Part shown: in pieces, positions 42,999-51,666 of the stretch
Layout: each line of letters begins with the position of its first letter
Numbering within the stretch: position 1 is the stretch's first letter
Source: Syntrophorhabdaceae bacterium
Lineage (GTDB): Bacteria; Desulfobacterota; Syntrophorhabdia; Syntrophorhabdales; Syntrophorhabdaceae
Length of the DNA: 58,251 bases
Direction: 5' to 3'
Assembly (NCBI GenBank): GCA_036504895.1
Contig: DASXUJ010000109.1
Span: forward strand, 1-58,251
Notes under the pieces: model-generated
Told to the model about the DNA's origin: nothing
The model's database searches: none
The model's input: the letters and a program-made list of their open reading frames with translations, nothing else
Program-made: the position numbers and the translations under genes

Positions 42999-43025
42999 TT
43001 ATCGGCCTGAAAAATAGATACTTAA
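42999..43025 (-). promoter_or_regulatory. Sigma-28 promoter of cheV
   Basis: Minus strand: TTAAGTAT (43025-43018), an 11-base spacer and GCCGATAA (43006-42999). Match to the FliA consensus TAAAGTTT-N11-GCCGATAA is 14 of 16. It is oriented towards cheV with a leader of about 83 bases. Confidence 0.72.
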
Positions 43026-43069
43026 GCAATGTTACGAAGCCATGGGAGAGACCGCCCTGGAGCCGCTTT

Positions 43070-43096
43070 TAAGGTAACATTCAATTTTGCCGATAA
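43070..43096 (+). promoter_or_regulatory. Sigma-28-like promoter of the GGDEF gene
   Basis: TAAGGTAA (43070-43077), an 11-base spacer and a perfect GCCGATAA (43089-43096). The -35 element matches 5 of 8. The start point would be near 43103, only about 7 bases before ATG 43110, so the message would be almost leaderless or the coding start lies further down. Confidence 0.55.
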
Positions 43097-43109
43097 ACCC
43101 TAGACGAAT

Positions 43110-45374
43110 ATGGCCGATCAATTACGTCATAAAGATATTGCGAAGACAGTCGCTCCCTCCCGCGAAACCGGGTCTGCCGCCACAAAGGAAGGCAAAAACG
43201 GAAGAACCGAAGAGTTGCTGAGATTGATTCTCGCCCTATCCACAAACTTTATCGCCCTTCCCGCCGATGAGATAGATGAAGGCATAAAAGATGTGCTCGG
43301 TGCGGTGGGAAATTTCGCGTCTGCCGACAGGTCCTATGTTTTTCAGTTCGACAAAAATGGCAGGGTGGTAAGCAATACGCATGAATGGTGCGCCCACGGA
43401 ATTTCCTCCCTCATCAGCCGGGTAAAGGGACTCACCGAAGAAGATCTCCCCTGGCTTTTTGAAAGGCTCCGGGGACTCGGAGTGATACATGCCCCCGATA
43501 CGGGCCTCCTTCCCTCCAAGGCAAGGGCCGAGAAGACGAAGATCCTGGGTGAAGACGTGCAGTCTCTTATCGCAGTGCCCATGGTGTATGGCGATTCCCT
43601 CATAGGCTTCCTTGGTCTCGACAGCATTCTCAGAAAAAAGGCATGGGACGAGGAAATAACGTCTCTCCTTAAGATAGTGGGCGAAATCTTTGCCAATGCC
43701 CTGGCACGAAAGAAGGCTTTCGAAGCCATGCAGGCGGGCGAGGAAAGATACAGGAGCATAGTGGAAAACGCCATGGAGGGAATCTTTCAAGCCGCCCCTT
43801 CAGGCCGGCTCCTGAACATAAACCCGGCAATGGCAAAAATGTATGGATACCATACCATAGAAGAGATGATGGAGAAGGTAACTTCGATCGGCGCCCAACT
43901 CTATGTTGATTCCATGAAGCAGGATGAATTCCGTTGCCTTATGGAGCGAGACGGCCGGATCGAGGGATTCAGGGCGGAGCAGCGCAGAAAGGACGGAAGT
44001 ACCTTCTGGGTCTCCATGAATGGCCGGGCGGTACGCGCAGAAAACGGCAAAATACTCTATTACGAAGGCACCTATGAGGATATCACTGCTCAAAAATTCA
44101 TGGAGGAAATGCTCCATAAGGAGCGGGAGACTTTTAGAGAGATCCTCGAAAAAACCCCTTATGGCGTAGTCCTCGGCGACTCCGGCGGCCTTTATCTTTA
44201 TGTAAACCCCGAATATACGAACATTACAGGATATACCCTCGACGATGCCGTTTCATATGCTGACTGGCTGGATAAGGCGTACCCCGAACCAGTCGAAAGG
44301 GAAAAGGCCATCTTGTTTCTGAGCGAGAACGGTCCTCATGCGACACGGGAGAAAGTTTTCAGCGTAGCCTGCAAAAATGGCTCAAGAAAAGAGATCTCCT
44401 TTACAAAGACCTTCCTCGACGACGGCAGAACCATTATCTTCCTCTCCGATATTACGGAGAAGAAAAAGGCTGAAGAGGCCCTGCGCGAAAGTGAGGAAAA
44501 GTTCAGGACCCTTTTTGAAGATTCAAATGATGCAATCTATATCGCCTCCGTGGATGGCCGCTTTGTCGACTGCAACAGGTCTTTCCTCAATCTTTTCGGC
44601 CATATAAAAGAAGAGGTGCTTTCCATGAAGGCGAGAGATACTTACCGGAACACAGAGGACCGGCACGCCGTGATAAGATCGCTCAGGGAGTTCGGCACGG
44701 TACGGGATTTCGAGGTAAAGCTGAAGAAAAAGGACGGCATCGAAATGGACTGCCTCCTTACCGTCTCTGAAAAGAAGGCCCGTGACGGCTCGGTAGCTGG
44801 ATATCAGGGAATTGTGCGCGATGTAACGGCATTTAAAAAAGCCGAAGAGACTATCAGGCATATGGCCTACCATGATTCTCTGACGGGGTTGCCGAACCGC
44901 ACACTTTTCGGAGACCGTCTTTCAGTGGCCATGGCGAAAGTACGGCGCAAAGGCGACAAGTTGGCCGTGGCGGTTCTCGATATGGATCAGTTCAAAAGGG
45001 TGAATGATTTATTGGGTCATAAGGCGGGAGATTTTGTGCTCAAGGCCGCCGCGAACCGCCTCCTGTCGGTGCTCCGCAAGAGCGATACGGTCGCCCGGAT
45101 GGGTGGCGATGAGTTCATGCTTATTCTGAACGAGATAAACGGAGCAGAGGACGTTCAGGCGGTGGTAGAAAAAATCGTCCATGCCTTCAGAAAATCATTT
45201 GTCGTCGATTCCAATCACTTCTTTGTCACCGTCAGCATCGGCGGAGCGCTCTATCCCGATGACGGGGAAAGCGCGGAATCCCTGATACGAAAGGCTGACG
45301 TCGCCATGTACCGGGCAAAACGGGGCGGCAAGAACCAGTACAGCCGCTATACCCCCGAATTGGACAGTGGATAG
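43110..45374 (+). CDS. GAF-PAS-GGDEF diguanylate cyclase
   Basis: 754 residues, cytosolic. A GAF domain (about 35-205) is followed by three PAS/PAC units (about 210-330, 345-450, 460-580) and a GGDEF domain. The active-site GGDEF is at 665-669 and the inhibitory RxxD site (R656-D659) stands five residues before it, so product feedback is expected. No EAL domain. It should make cyclic di-GMP from GTP in response to a signal sensed by the N-terminal domains. Its location opposite cheV, with sigma-28 boxes facing both ways, suggests a role in the switch between swimming and surface growth. Confidence 0.94.
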   Translation: MADQLRHKDIAKTVAPSRETGSAATKEGKNGRTEELLRLILALSTNFIALPADEIDEGIKDVLGAVGNFASADRSYVFQFDKNGRVVSNTHEWCAHGISSLISRVKGLTEEDLPWLFERLRGLGVIHAPDTGLLPSKARAEKTKILGEDVQSLIAVPMVYGDSLIGFLGLDSILRKKAWDEEITSLLKIVGEIFANALARKKAFEAMQAGEERYRSIVENAMEGIFQAAPSGRLLNINPAMAKMYGYHTIEEMMEKVTSIGAQLYVDSMKQDEFRCLMERDGRIEGFRAEQRRKDGSTFWVSMNGRAVRAENGKILYYEGTYEDITAQKFMEEMLHKERETFREILEKTPYGVVLGDSGGLYLYVNPEYTNITGYTLDDAVSYADWLDKAYPEPVEREKAILFLSENGPHATREKVFSVACKNGSRKEISFTKTFLDDGRTIIFLSDITEKKKAEEALRESEEKFRTLFEDSNDAIYIASVDGRFVDCNRSFLNLFGHIKEEVLSMKARDTYRNTEDRHAVIRSLREFGTVRDFEVKLKKKDGIEMDCLLTVSEKKARDGSVAGYQGIVRDVTAFKKAEETIRHMAYHDSLTGLPNRTLFGDRLSVAMAKVRRKGDKLAVAVLDMDQFKRVNDLLGHKAGDFVLKAAANRLLSVLRKSDTVARMGGDEFMLILNEINGAEDVQAVVEKIVHAFRKSFVVDSNHFFVTVSIGGALYPDDGESAESLIRKADVAMYRAKRGGKNQYSRYTPELDSG

Positions 45375-45755
45375 AAATGAATCCACAGAATGAGATACCT
45401 TCCGTAATCAACACTTCTATGTCAAAATCAATTTCATCTGAGAAATAGAGCTGTTTAGTACCGCATTTTAGAAAAGAGCGTACAAGAAAAAATAATTACC
45501 AATCGGATCCCTCCAGGAACGGCAGATGATCCTTTTACAATTCATGAATGAACAACCGAACCGGTCAAATCAGCCAACGAGCCTAAGGTCCTTTTGCATG
45601 CATTCTTTGCTTCTCTTGAGTAGTGGCAAAGAAACCGAAGTTAAATTCGCCCGGCACTCTTGATCATTGTTGATCGGCAGGTGAGATAGCTATTCAAGAA
45701 AGATTCGATCTTCCTTAGAGCCCGCGTACGATCTTTTAAGATAAGTCAAAGACAG

Positions 45756-45776
45756 ATTAACCATTGCCTGGTTAAT
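45756..45776. promoter_or_regulatory. Palindrome upstream of the MBOAT promoter
   Basis: ATTAACC-N7-GGTTAAT, perfect seven-base arms (45756-45762 and 45770-45776), about 100 bases upstream of the -35 box. It looks like a dimeric regulator site, but no candidate regulator gene is adjacent. Confidence 0.5.
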
Positions 45777-45878
45777 TAGAGGCTGCATTGGCGATCAAGA
45801 GGTATTTTCATTCCATGGGATGTTATTGCTTGGGCCCCATGGGGCTTCTTGCAGCCTTTTCCGGATATCTGAAAAAAC

Positions 45879-45907
45879 TTGACATTCATACCGTATATTT
45901 ATATAAG
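45879..45907 (+). promoter_or_regulatory. Promoter of the MBOAT operon
   Basis: TTGACA (45879-45884), 17-base spacer, TATAAG (45902-45907). The leader to ATG 46039 is about 125 bases. Confidence 0.65.
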
Positions 45908-46038
45908 GTACATATTTTGGCACAAACCTCCTATGAATCTCCATAACGGGAATAATCCCTGCTTTGGCCTTTTATTCCACATGAAGGCAAAAATTAACAG
46001 ATCGTATCACACAAATCATCCTCTTCCCCGGACCTTGC

Positions 46039-47511
46039 ATGTTATTTAATTCCTTACAATTCGCCATTTTTTTCCCAAGTGTTGCGGTCCTCTATTTTTT
46101 TATGCCCCACAGATACCGCTGGATTTTATTGCTTGCTGCAAGCTCAATTTTTTACATGACTTTCATCCCGGCGTACCTCGGTGTTATCTTTGCAATTATT
46201 GTCATCGATTATGCGGTGGGTCTCCTGCTGCAGGAACAAAGGGGCCGGAGTAGAAAATGGATTCTTGTCGCCGGCATTGTCCTCACGTGCTCTATTCTAT
46301 TTTTTTTCAAATATCTGGGTTTCCTCGACCATACCATCACCGCGGCTGCCCGGTTCTTTCATTGGAATTATTCCCCCCATGTACTGAATATACTGCTGCC
46401 CGTGGGCCTTTCCTTTCACAGTTTCCAGAGCATCAGTTACATAATAGAGGTTTACAAAGGGGCCCAAAAGCCCGAAAGACATTTTGGCTATTATTGCCTT
46501 TTTATCATGTTTTTCCCTCAGTTGGTGGCAGGTCCCATTGAGAGGCCGCAACATATGCTTCGCCAGTTCCGCGAGAAGCATGAATTCTCTTATGACTTGG
46601 CAACAAATGGCATTAAGTTGATGGCATGGGGACTTTTCAAAAAGGTGGTGGTCGCGGATAGGCTAGGCATGCTCGTGTCAACGGTTTATGCAAATCCAAG
46701 GGAGTTTTCCGGTCCTTTTCTGGTTCTCTCGACCTTCTTTTTCGCGTTCCAAATCTATTGCGACTTCTCCGGGTATTCCGACATTGCGATTGGTTCCGCT
46801 CAAGTGATAGGGTTTCGTCTGGTGGACAATTTCAAAAGGCCCTATTACGCTATATCCATCACCGAGTTTTGGCGGCGATGGCACATTTCCCTTTCCACCT
46901 GGTTTCGGGATTATCTTTACCGTCCCCTCGGCGGTAATCGAGTGACACGGCTAAGGTGGTGTGCCAATATTCTTGTCACTTTCGCCATAAGTGGCCTGTG
47001 GCACGGTGCTAACTGGACGTTTGTTGTCTGGGGGCTGCTCCATGGCTTCTATTACCTCCTTTCCCGTTGGACTCAGGATCTGAGAAAAAGATTTGTCATC
47101 ACCTTCGAGTTAGAGAAGCATGTGCTCCTCCACAAGGCCATGAAGGTGGGTATTACCTTCTGCATAGTCTCTTTCGCCTGGATTTTCTTCGTTTCTAAGA
47201 ATTTGGAAGATGCATTTTATGTGGCTTCTCACCTCTTTACGGGTTACCGGGAGGCTCTTCATCCTGCTCAGTTAAAAGAGATGCTGCCTCTGAATAAGCT
47301 GGGTCTGGATCATATCCAGCTTCCGCTGGCCTTATTGGGCATCCTTCTCGTGCAACTTGTCGAGGGACTCGTATCACAGGAAGAGATGCGTTCCATGCTC
47401 TCAGCCAGGCCGGCACCTTTTCGGTGGACGATTTACTATGCCCTTGCCATGGGGATACTTATCTTTGGGGTTTTTGATAATATGAAGAACTTCATCTACT
47501 TCCAGTTTTGA
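46039..47511 (+). CDS. MBOAT O-acyltransferase, AlgI-like
   Basis: 490 residues, many transmembrane segments. 'MLFNSLQFAIFFPSVAVLYF' at the start, 'QLVAGPIERP', 'YCDFSGYSDIAIGSAQVIGF', 'WRRWHISLSTWFRDYLYRPLGGNR' and catalytic His in 'GLWHGANWTFVVWGLLHG' are AlgI/DltB-family signatures. Such proteins pass acetyl groups across the inner membrane to a periplasmic transferase acting on an exopolysaccharide. The following gene is likely that partner. Base composition is more A+T-rich than neighbours (26 of 60 G+C in bases 46801-46860), suggesting later acquisition. Confidence 0.93.
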   Translation: MLFNSLQFAIFFPSVAVLYFFMPHRYRWILLLAASSIFYMTFIPAYLGVIFAIIVIDYAVGLLLQEQRGRSRKWILVAGIVLTCSILFFFKYLGFLDHTITAAARFFHWNYSPHVLNILLPVGLSFHSFQSISYIIEVYKGAQKPERHFGYYCLFIMFFPQLVAGPIERPQHMLRQFREKHEFSYDLATNGIKLMAWGLFKKVVVADRLGMLVSTVYANPREFSGPFLVLSTFFFAFQIYCDFSGYSDIAIGSAQVIGFRLVDNFKRPYYAISITEFWRRWHISLSTWFRDYLYRPLGGNRVTRLRWCANILVTFAISGLWHGANWTFVVWGLLHGFYYLLSRWTQDLRKRFVITFELEKHVLLHKAMKVGITFCIVSFAWIFFVSKNLEDAFYVASHLFTGYREALHPAQLKEMLPLNKLGLDHIQLPLALLGILLVQLVEGLVSQEEMRSMLSARPAPFRWTIYYALAMGILIFGVFDNMKNFIYFQF

Positions 47512-47524
47512 AGAGAGTAGGCAT

Positions 47525-48511
47525 ATGAAAAACTTCTTCATGAAAGTGGTATTCTTTTCGGTTCTGGTAGCCCTGAGTTTTTTCCTTCTTAGCGTCGCGC
47601 CTCTCCGGTATGGTTATCATTTCGCGTCCATTATAAATAAAAATGATATGGTAAGTGAATTCGCGATACGTCAGGAGCGCCTGATCGTTTTCTCCGGCGG
47701 GAGTGGCCTTTGGTCGGGACTCGACAGTTCATATGTTCAAAAAGAGACCGAGTATAATGTCGCGAATATAGGACTTTTTGCCGGATTCGGCTTGACCTTT
47801 GCTCCTATGGAAGCAATGCGCTTTATGAGAGCGAAGGATGTACTGGTACTTGTGCCCGAATATGGACTCCTCTATGATGCTTCAATTTATCCCAACAAAG
47901 ATGTGAGAAAATGGTGTTTTGCCATGTCGCCACGTAATGCCCTTAAATACCTTTATAAAGGGTGGTTAGACATAGGTGAGCTTTTGCCCGATGTGGCAAG
48001 TCTCTGCCAATATAAAATTGTGGGACTTGCGCGTGCCATGTTCACGCGGCCTTTTCAGAGCCCTTTTGGGAGAGGCTACATTAATTATTCCCTCAGGGCC
48101 AACAAATTCGGCGATAGTAAGAATCAAGAATTTATTTCACTGGCAAAGGAACGGATCTCGGGATATGGTTCTATCTTCCCCGCAGATGGGATTGATCCCG
48201 CGGTTTACATGCGCCTGAATGATCTTGCCGCCACTGCCAGGGCGAGAGGGATTACAGTTATTTTATGTTTTTGCGCAATTCCTTCGGAAGAATATAGGCG
48301 TAATCAGATCCAATTGGACCGACTTTACATATCTCTCAAGAAGAATCTTAATATGCCGATACTGGGCACCCCTCATGATTTCACACTGGATTACCGGTAT
48401 TTTTCCAATACTATTTATCATCTGACGGCGGAGGGAAAGTCCGTCAGGACGGAAAAGCTGACAGGCCTCCTGAATCGGTATCTTAAAAATTCTCACGCCG
48501 GGGCTCGGTAG
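47525..48511 (+). CDS. SGNH-like partner of the MBOAT protein
   Basis: 328 residues with an N-terminal signal-anchor ('VVFFSVLVALSFFLLSVAP'). 'IVFSGGSGLWSGLDSSYV' resembles the G-S nucleophile turn of SGNH/GDSL-like transferases, and 'IYHLTAEGKSVRTEKL' near the end resembles the D-x2-H block with its catalytic His, though the expected Asp is not clear. Likely the periplasmic transferase or a helper that receives acetyl groups from the MBOAT protein, as AlgJ/AlgX or DltD do. It starts 13 bases after the MBOAT stop. Assignment by context and weak motifs. Confidence 0.65.
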   Translation: MKNFFMKVVFFSVLVALSFFLLSVAPLRYGYHFASIINKNDMVSEFAIRQERLIVFSGGSGLWSGLDSSYVQKETEYNVANIGLFAGFGLTFAPMEAMRFMRAKDVLVLVPEYGLLYDASIYPNKDVRKWCFAMSPRNALKYLYKGWLDIGELLPDVASLCQYKIVGLARAMFTRPFQSPFGRGYINYSLRANKFGDSKNQEFISLAKERISGYGSIFPADGIDPAVYMRLNDLAATARARGITVILCFCAIPSEEYRRNQIQLDRLYISLKKNLNMPILGTPHDFTLDYRYFSNTIYHLTAEGKSVRTEKLTGLLNRYLKNSHAGAR

Positions 48512-48572
48512 AGGAGGATGGATGGACGGATGGTGACACTTCCCTGAGGTTGCGAAAGAAGCCTTAATCGAC

Positions 48573-49307
48573 TCACAAGCCGGGGCGCACCACAATGATT
48601 CCCGGCTTGCGGGAAACATAGTCTTCGAATGGTTGGTCGACGACCTTTCTCGACTCGTAAGAAGAGGACGCATGCCTCAGCCGGCCCGTATTTTCCCTCC
48701 CCACGAATATACCCACATGGGAAACGTCAAGACCCTCCTCAAAAGTGTAGATGCCGATATAATCCCCCTCCCTGATCCTCTTTTCCAGAACGCTGTCAAT
48801 CGATTCGCCCGGAATATAGGTGATCTCCCTTTCCGTCACCTCGATTCCGGGAAGGAAGAGAGAACCGTCTTTCTTCAGGTTGAGCCGTTTGACTGCGCTG
48901 CGGCATTCAACCCCGCCGATCTCGCGAGTTACATCTGCCACAGGATTACGGGGAGAGTATAGCCAGTCGGTAAAAAAGTGATTCCGCCCTTTAAAGGAAA
49001 CCCTGCCTTCGCGGTACCTCACCCGGATCAGGGCATCCCTGAAACCGGGCAGGGAGCGGGAAAGCCGCATGGCCTCCACATAATCAATAAGAGTGAAACA
49101 ATCTACCCCTTCCAGATCGATCACCAGCCTTTCGGGTATTCGGTCACTCCCGATGAGAGTGGAAGCCCGGTAAGGGGTGCCCAAAAGCATGCCTGATATT
49201 CTTTCTATCCTCGGACCCGTTTCGGGAAGGGAGGATGCCTCTTCCATAAGGCGCTCCAGCTCCCCCACGGACCATTTGCCAAGTTTTATTATCCCATCTT
49301 CAGACAT
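48573..49307 (-). CDS. DUF1460 amidase-like protein
   Basis: 244 residues. 'LEGVDCFTLIDYVEAMRL' with the catalytic-type Cys, 'RNHFFTDWLY', and 'DVSHVGIFVG' with the His match DUF1460, a branch of the NlpC/P60 fold with N-acetylmuramoyl-L-alanine amidase activity in some members. No signal peptide is visible, so it may work on imported cell-wall fragments. GAGGAGA stands 10 bases before ATG 49307. Together with the genes at 38698, 39618, 49436 and 56253 it adds to a scattered cell-wall recycling set. Confidence 0.85.
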   Translation of the reverse strand: MSEDGIIKLGKWSVGELERLMEEASSLPETGPRIERISGMLLGTPYRASTLIGSDRIPERLVIDLEGVDCFTLIDYVEAMRLSRSLPGFRDALIRVRYREGRVSFKGRNHFFTDWLYSPRNPVADVTREIGGVECRSAVKRLNLKKDGSLFLPGIEVTEREITYIPGESIDSVLEKRIREGDYIGIYTFEEGLDVSHVGIFVGRENTGRLRHASSSYESRKVVDQPFEDYVSRKPGIIVVRPGL

Positions 49308-49435
49308 GGCAATGAATTCTCCTCAACACTTTTGAGGCCCCTTCGGCCTCCGAATATCACTCATTATAGCACCCCTGCCCAACCGTTCTCTATATGCTTT
49401 TATCCCGGCCGGTTCTCTGGTATGATTGTGGGAAA

Positions 49436-50308
49436 ATGAAAACGATAGATATTCATACCCACGGGATCGGCGGGTACGACACGCACACAAAAGATCCCGA
49501 GGAGATATTAGCCATGGCCAGTATTCACGGCTCCTCGGACGTATCCGCCATCGTTCCCACCATATATTCCGGCACCCTTGAAGAGATGCGAAGTCAACTG
49601 GCGACGATAAAGAGGGCGATGGAGGCGCAGGCAGAACACCGCTCATCCGACGCCGGGGCTGCCGTAATACTCGGGGCTCACCTGGAAGGACCCTTCCTCA
49701 ACCCGATTCGTGCGGGTGCACTCGATCCTGCTACGTTTATTGAGCCCGGCGAGTACCCACTCAGGTCCCTCGTGGAAGGCTTCGAGGACGTGATAAAGAT
49801 CATCACCGTCGCGCCGGAGCTTTCCGGAGGCCCCGAGCTCATTACCCGCTGTGCGAAGGCAGGGATCAGCGTGAGCATGGGCCATACGGACGCCACCTTT
49901 CACGAAGCGGAAGCAGGCTTTCATCACGGGGCAAAGGGGATTACCCATTTTATGAACGCAGCAAGGCCTTTTCACCAGAGGGAGCCGGGTATCATCGGGT
50001 TCGGCCTCCTCAATCCCCATATCTTTGTAGAGCTGATCGCAGACCCCTTTCACCTTCACCCCAGAAGCATCGAGCTTGTTTTCAGGCTAAAGGACCCTTC
50101 AAAAATTATGATCGTTTCGGATACGGTGAAAGAAACGCCCGTCATGGTCCGGGACCGCAGAAAAGAAGCAATAATTGATGGGAACGGCGCGCTCAAGGGA
50201 GGCTCCATGACCGTCACGGAGGCCGCTCAAAGGCTTATGAGCCTGGATTTTGATAAAGATGCCGTGACCCGGGCCGCCGGCACGAATCAGGCGGTTTATC
50301 TCGGATAG
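49436..50308 (+). CDS. N-acetylglucosamine-6-phosphate deacetylase-like amidohydrolase
   Basis: 290 residues from ATG 49436 (GTGGGAAA upstream); the frame runs further up to 49394. 'DIHTHGIGGYDT', 'LGAHLEGPFLNPIRAGA', 'VSMGHTDATFHEAEAGFHHGA' and 'THFMNAARPFHQREPG' are the NagA active-site blocks, including E of 'HLEGPF' and metal ligands H of 'GHT' and 'THF'. The normal NagA beta-sandwich at the N-terminus is missing, making it shorter than the usual 380 residues. It would deacetylate GlcNAc-6-P from cell-wall turnover. Confidence 0.85.
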   Translation: MKTIDIHTHGIGGYDTHTKDPEEILAMASIHGSSDVSAIVPTIYSGTLEEMRSQLATIKRAMEAQAEHRSSDAGAAVILGAHLEGPFLNPIRAGALDPATFIEPGEYPLRSLVEGFEDVIKIITVAPELSGGPELITRCAKAGISVSMGHTDATFHEAEAGFHHGAKGITHFMNAARPFHQREPGIIGFGLLNPHIFVELIADPFHLHPRSIELVFRLKDPSKIMIVSDTVKETPVMVRDRRKEAIIDGNGALKGGSMTVTEAAQRLMSLDFDKDAVTRAAGTNQAVYLG

Positions 50309-50348
50309 CCATCCCTACTCCGGAATAGAAGGAAGGTCCGCCGGCTCT

Positions 50349-50909
50349 TCAGAGACCCAGTTTATCGCTTATCTCCTTCATCGCCGTAAGGGAGAGGTCC
50401 ACAAATTCATCGAGGGGGATGCCGATCATTTCGCACTCCCTGATATTCTCGCGGCTGACCGAGGCGGCGAAGGCCTTCTCTTTCATCCTCTTCGTTATTG
50501 ACTTCGCTTTGACACTCGCCAGCAACTTATCAGGGTAAACCATGGCGGTGGCCACGACGAGGCCCGTGATCGTCTCCCCCGCGGCCAGGGCATGCTGGAA
50601 CTCCGTATCCCTCTTTGCGCCTTTCGCCATTTCATTGTGGGCCACTATCGCGCCGACCACTTCAGGGTCCACCCCGAGCTCGTTCAGTATGCGCCCGGCT
50701 TGAAGACCATGGACGCTGAGATCGCCCCCCACAAGTTCTATATCCAGATCGTGGAGAAGTCCCGCCATTGCCCATTTCTCTTCATCCCTGCCCAGCCTTC
50801 GCGCCAGAGCCCGCATAACCGCGGCAGCAGCATAACAATGATTAACCATTCTTTCGTTCTTCACATACTGATGAAGCAAGGAAACGATGTCATCCTGTGA
50901 AAGGGACAT
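50349..50909 (-). CDS. HD-domain phosphohydrolase
   Basis: 186 residues from ATG 50909, with AAGGAGAGG upstream. Metal ligands of the HD fold are seen as 'VNHCYAAAAVMRALA', 'GLLHDLDIE' (HD pair) and 'AIVAHNE'. Family members with this short form hydrolyse nucleotides or unknown phosphate esters. It lies 28 bases after the TPR lipoprotein gene on the same strand. No substrate can be named from the sequence. Confidence 0.88.
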   Translation of the reverse strand: MSLSQDDIVSLLHQYVKNERMVNHCYAAAAVMRALARRLGRDEEKWAMAGLLHDLDIELVGGDLSVHGLQAGRILNELGVDPEVVGAIVAHNEMAKGAKRDTEFQHALAAGETITGLVVATAMVYPDKLLASVKAKSITKRMKEKAFAASVSRENIRECEMIGIPLDEFVDLSLTAMKEISDKLGL

Positions 50910-50937
50910 ATCCTCTCTCCTTTCTCTCAATGAATAT

Positions 50938-51474
50938 TTACCAGCCCATTCCCCTTGACCTCAAGATATTCTGAGATTCCACGTGTCCAAGGCGGGCCGC
51001 GGTTCTATAGTTCTCAAAGGCTTTTTCAGTATCGCCCAGGCTCATGGAGGCATTCCCCCGGTGAAAGAAGGCATTCCCATTGGTGGGATCGAGTTGACAT
51101 GCCATAGTATAGTCATCAAGGGCCAATCTGTAACTGCCCATAATTTCATGGAGAAGGCCGCGATCGAGCAGCGCACCCGCGTCTTTCGGCAGGAGAATGA
51201 CGGCGGCATTAAAATCGTCGAGGGCCTTATCAAAGCGTCCCAGTTCCTCCCAGGCCGTGGCACGGCCGAGATAAGCCATGGCGTTGCCCGAATTGAGGTT
51301 TATGGCGTGAGTGTAGACATCGATTGCTTTATAGTAATCGCCCGATACGAGATAGTACTCGCCGTCCCTGGTCATATTGATCACGGGGTCGCAGCCCAAA
51401 AGGGCAAGGGCCAGAAAGAGGGTGCAGAGAAAAGGTATTAGTGGTTTTGCGTATGCGCGCGTATCGGATACCAT
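50938..51474 (-). CDS. TPR lipoprotein
   Basis: 178 residues. A signal peptide with lipobox 'LALLGC' is followed by four TPR motifs ('YYKAIDVYTHAINLNSGNAM', 'GRFDKALDDFNAAVILLPKD' and so on). GGGAGGATCC precedes ATG 51474. Likely an envelope scaffold protein. It forms a unit with the HD gene downstream, though nothing shows a joint function. Confidence 0.85.
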   Translation of the reverse strand: MVSDTRAYAKPLIPFLCTLFLALALLGCDPVINMTRDGEYYLVSGDYYKAIDVYTHAINLNSGNAMAYLGRATAWEELGRFDKALDDFNAAVILLPKDAGALLDRGLLHEIMGSYRLALDDYTMACQLDPTNGNAFFHRGNASMSLGDTEKAFENYRTAARLGHVESQNILRSRGMGW

Positions 51475-51601
51475 GGATCCTCCCGTTCGTTCATTTGACT
51501 GATATTATCATACTATCAGGACCTTTCCCACAGGTTTTGTCCTCTAAGACAACCGGTTCCCTCCTCCGAACGCCGCGTCTTCGGCCACATATTACGGAGT
51601 G

Positions 51602-51627
51602 AAAAGGGTCCCGCCTTCGCGAGACCC
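51602..51627 (-). terminator. Terminator of the aldolase gene
   Basis: Minus-strand hairpin: GGGTCTCGC (51627-51619) pairs with GCGGGACCC (51614-51606), loop GAAG, followed by TTTT (51605-51602). Confidence 0.6.
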
Positions 51628-51666
51628 CGGGGCCCCCTGTTCATCGATACTATTTGCGGATAAGTA

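Larger units (their letters stand above)
45375..46038. other. Intergenic region, 664 bases
   Basis: The longest gene-free stretch in the window, visibly A+T-richer than its surroundings. I find an interrupted palindrome (45756-45776) and a good promoter (45879-45907) for the MBOAT pair. A small CCATGG-rich stretch around 45816-45845 has no clear meaning. No open frame of more than 60 codons with a ribosome site, no tRNA, no recognisable riboswitch. Confidence 0.65.
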
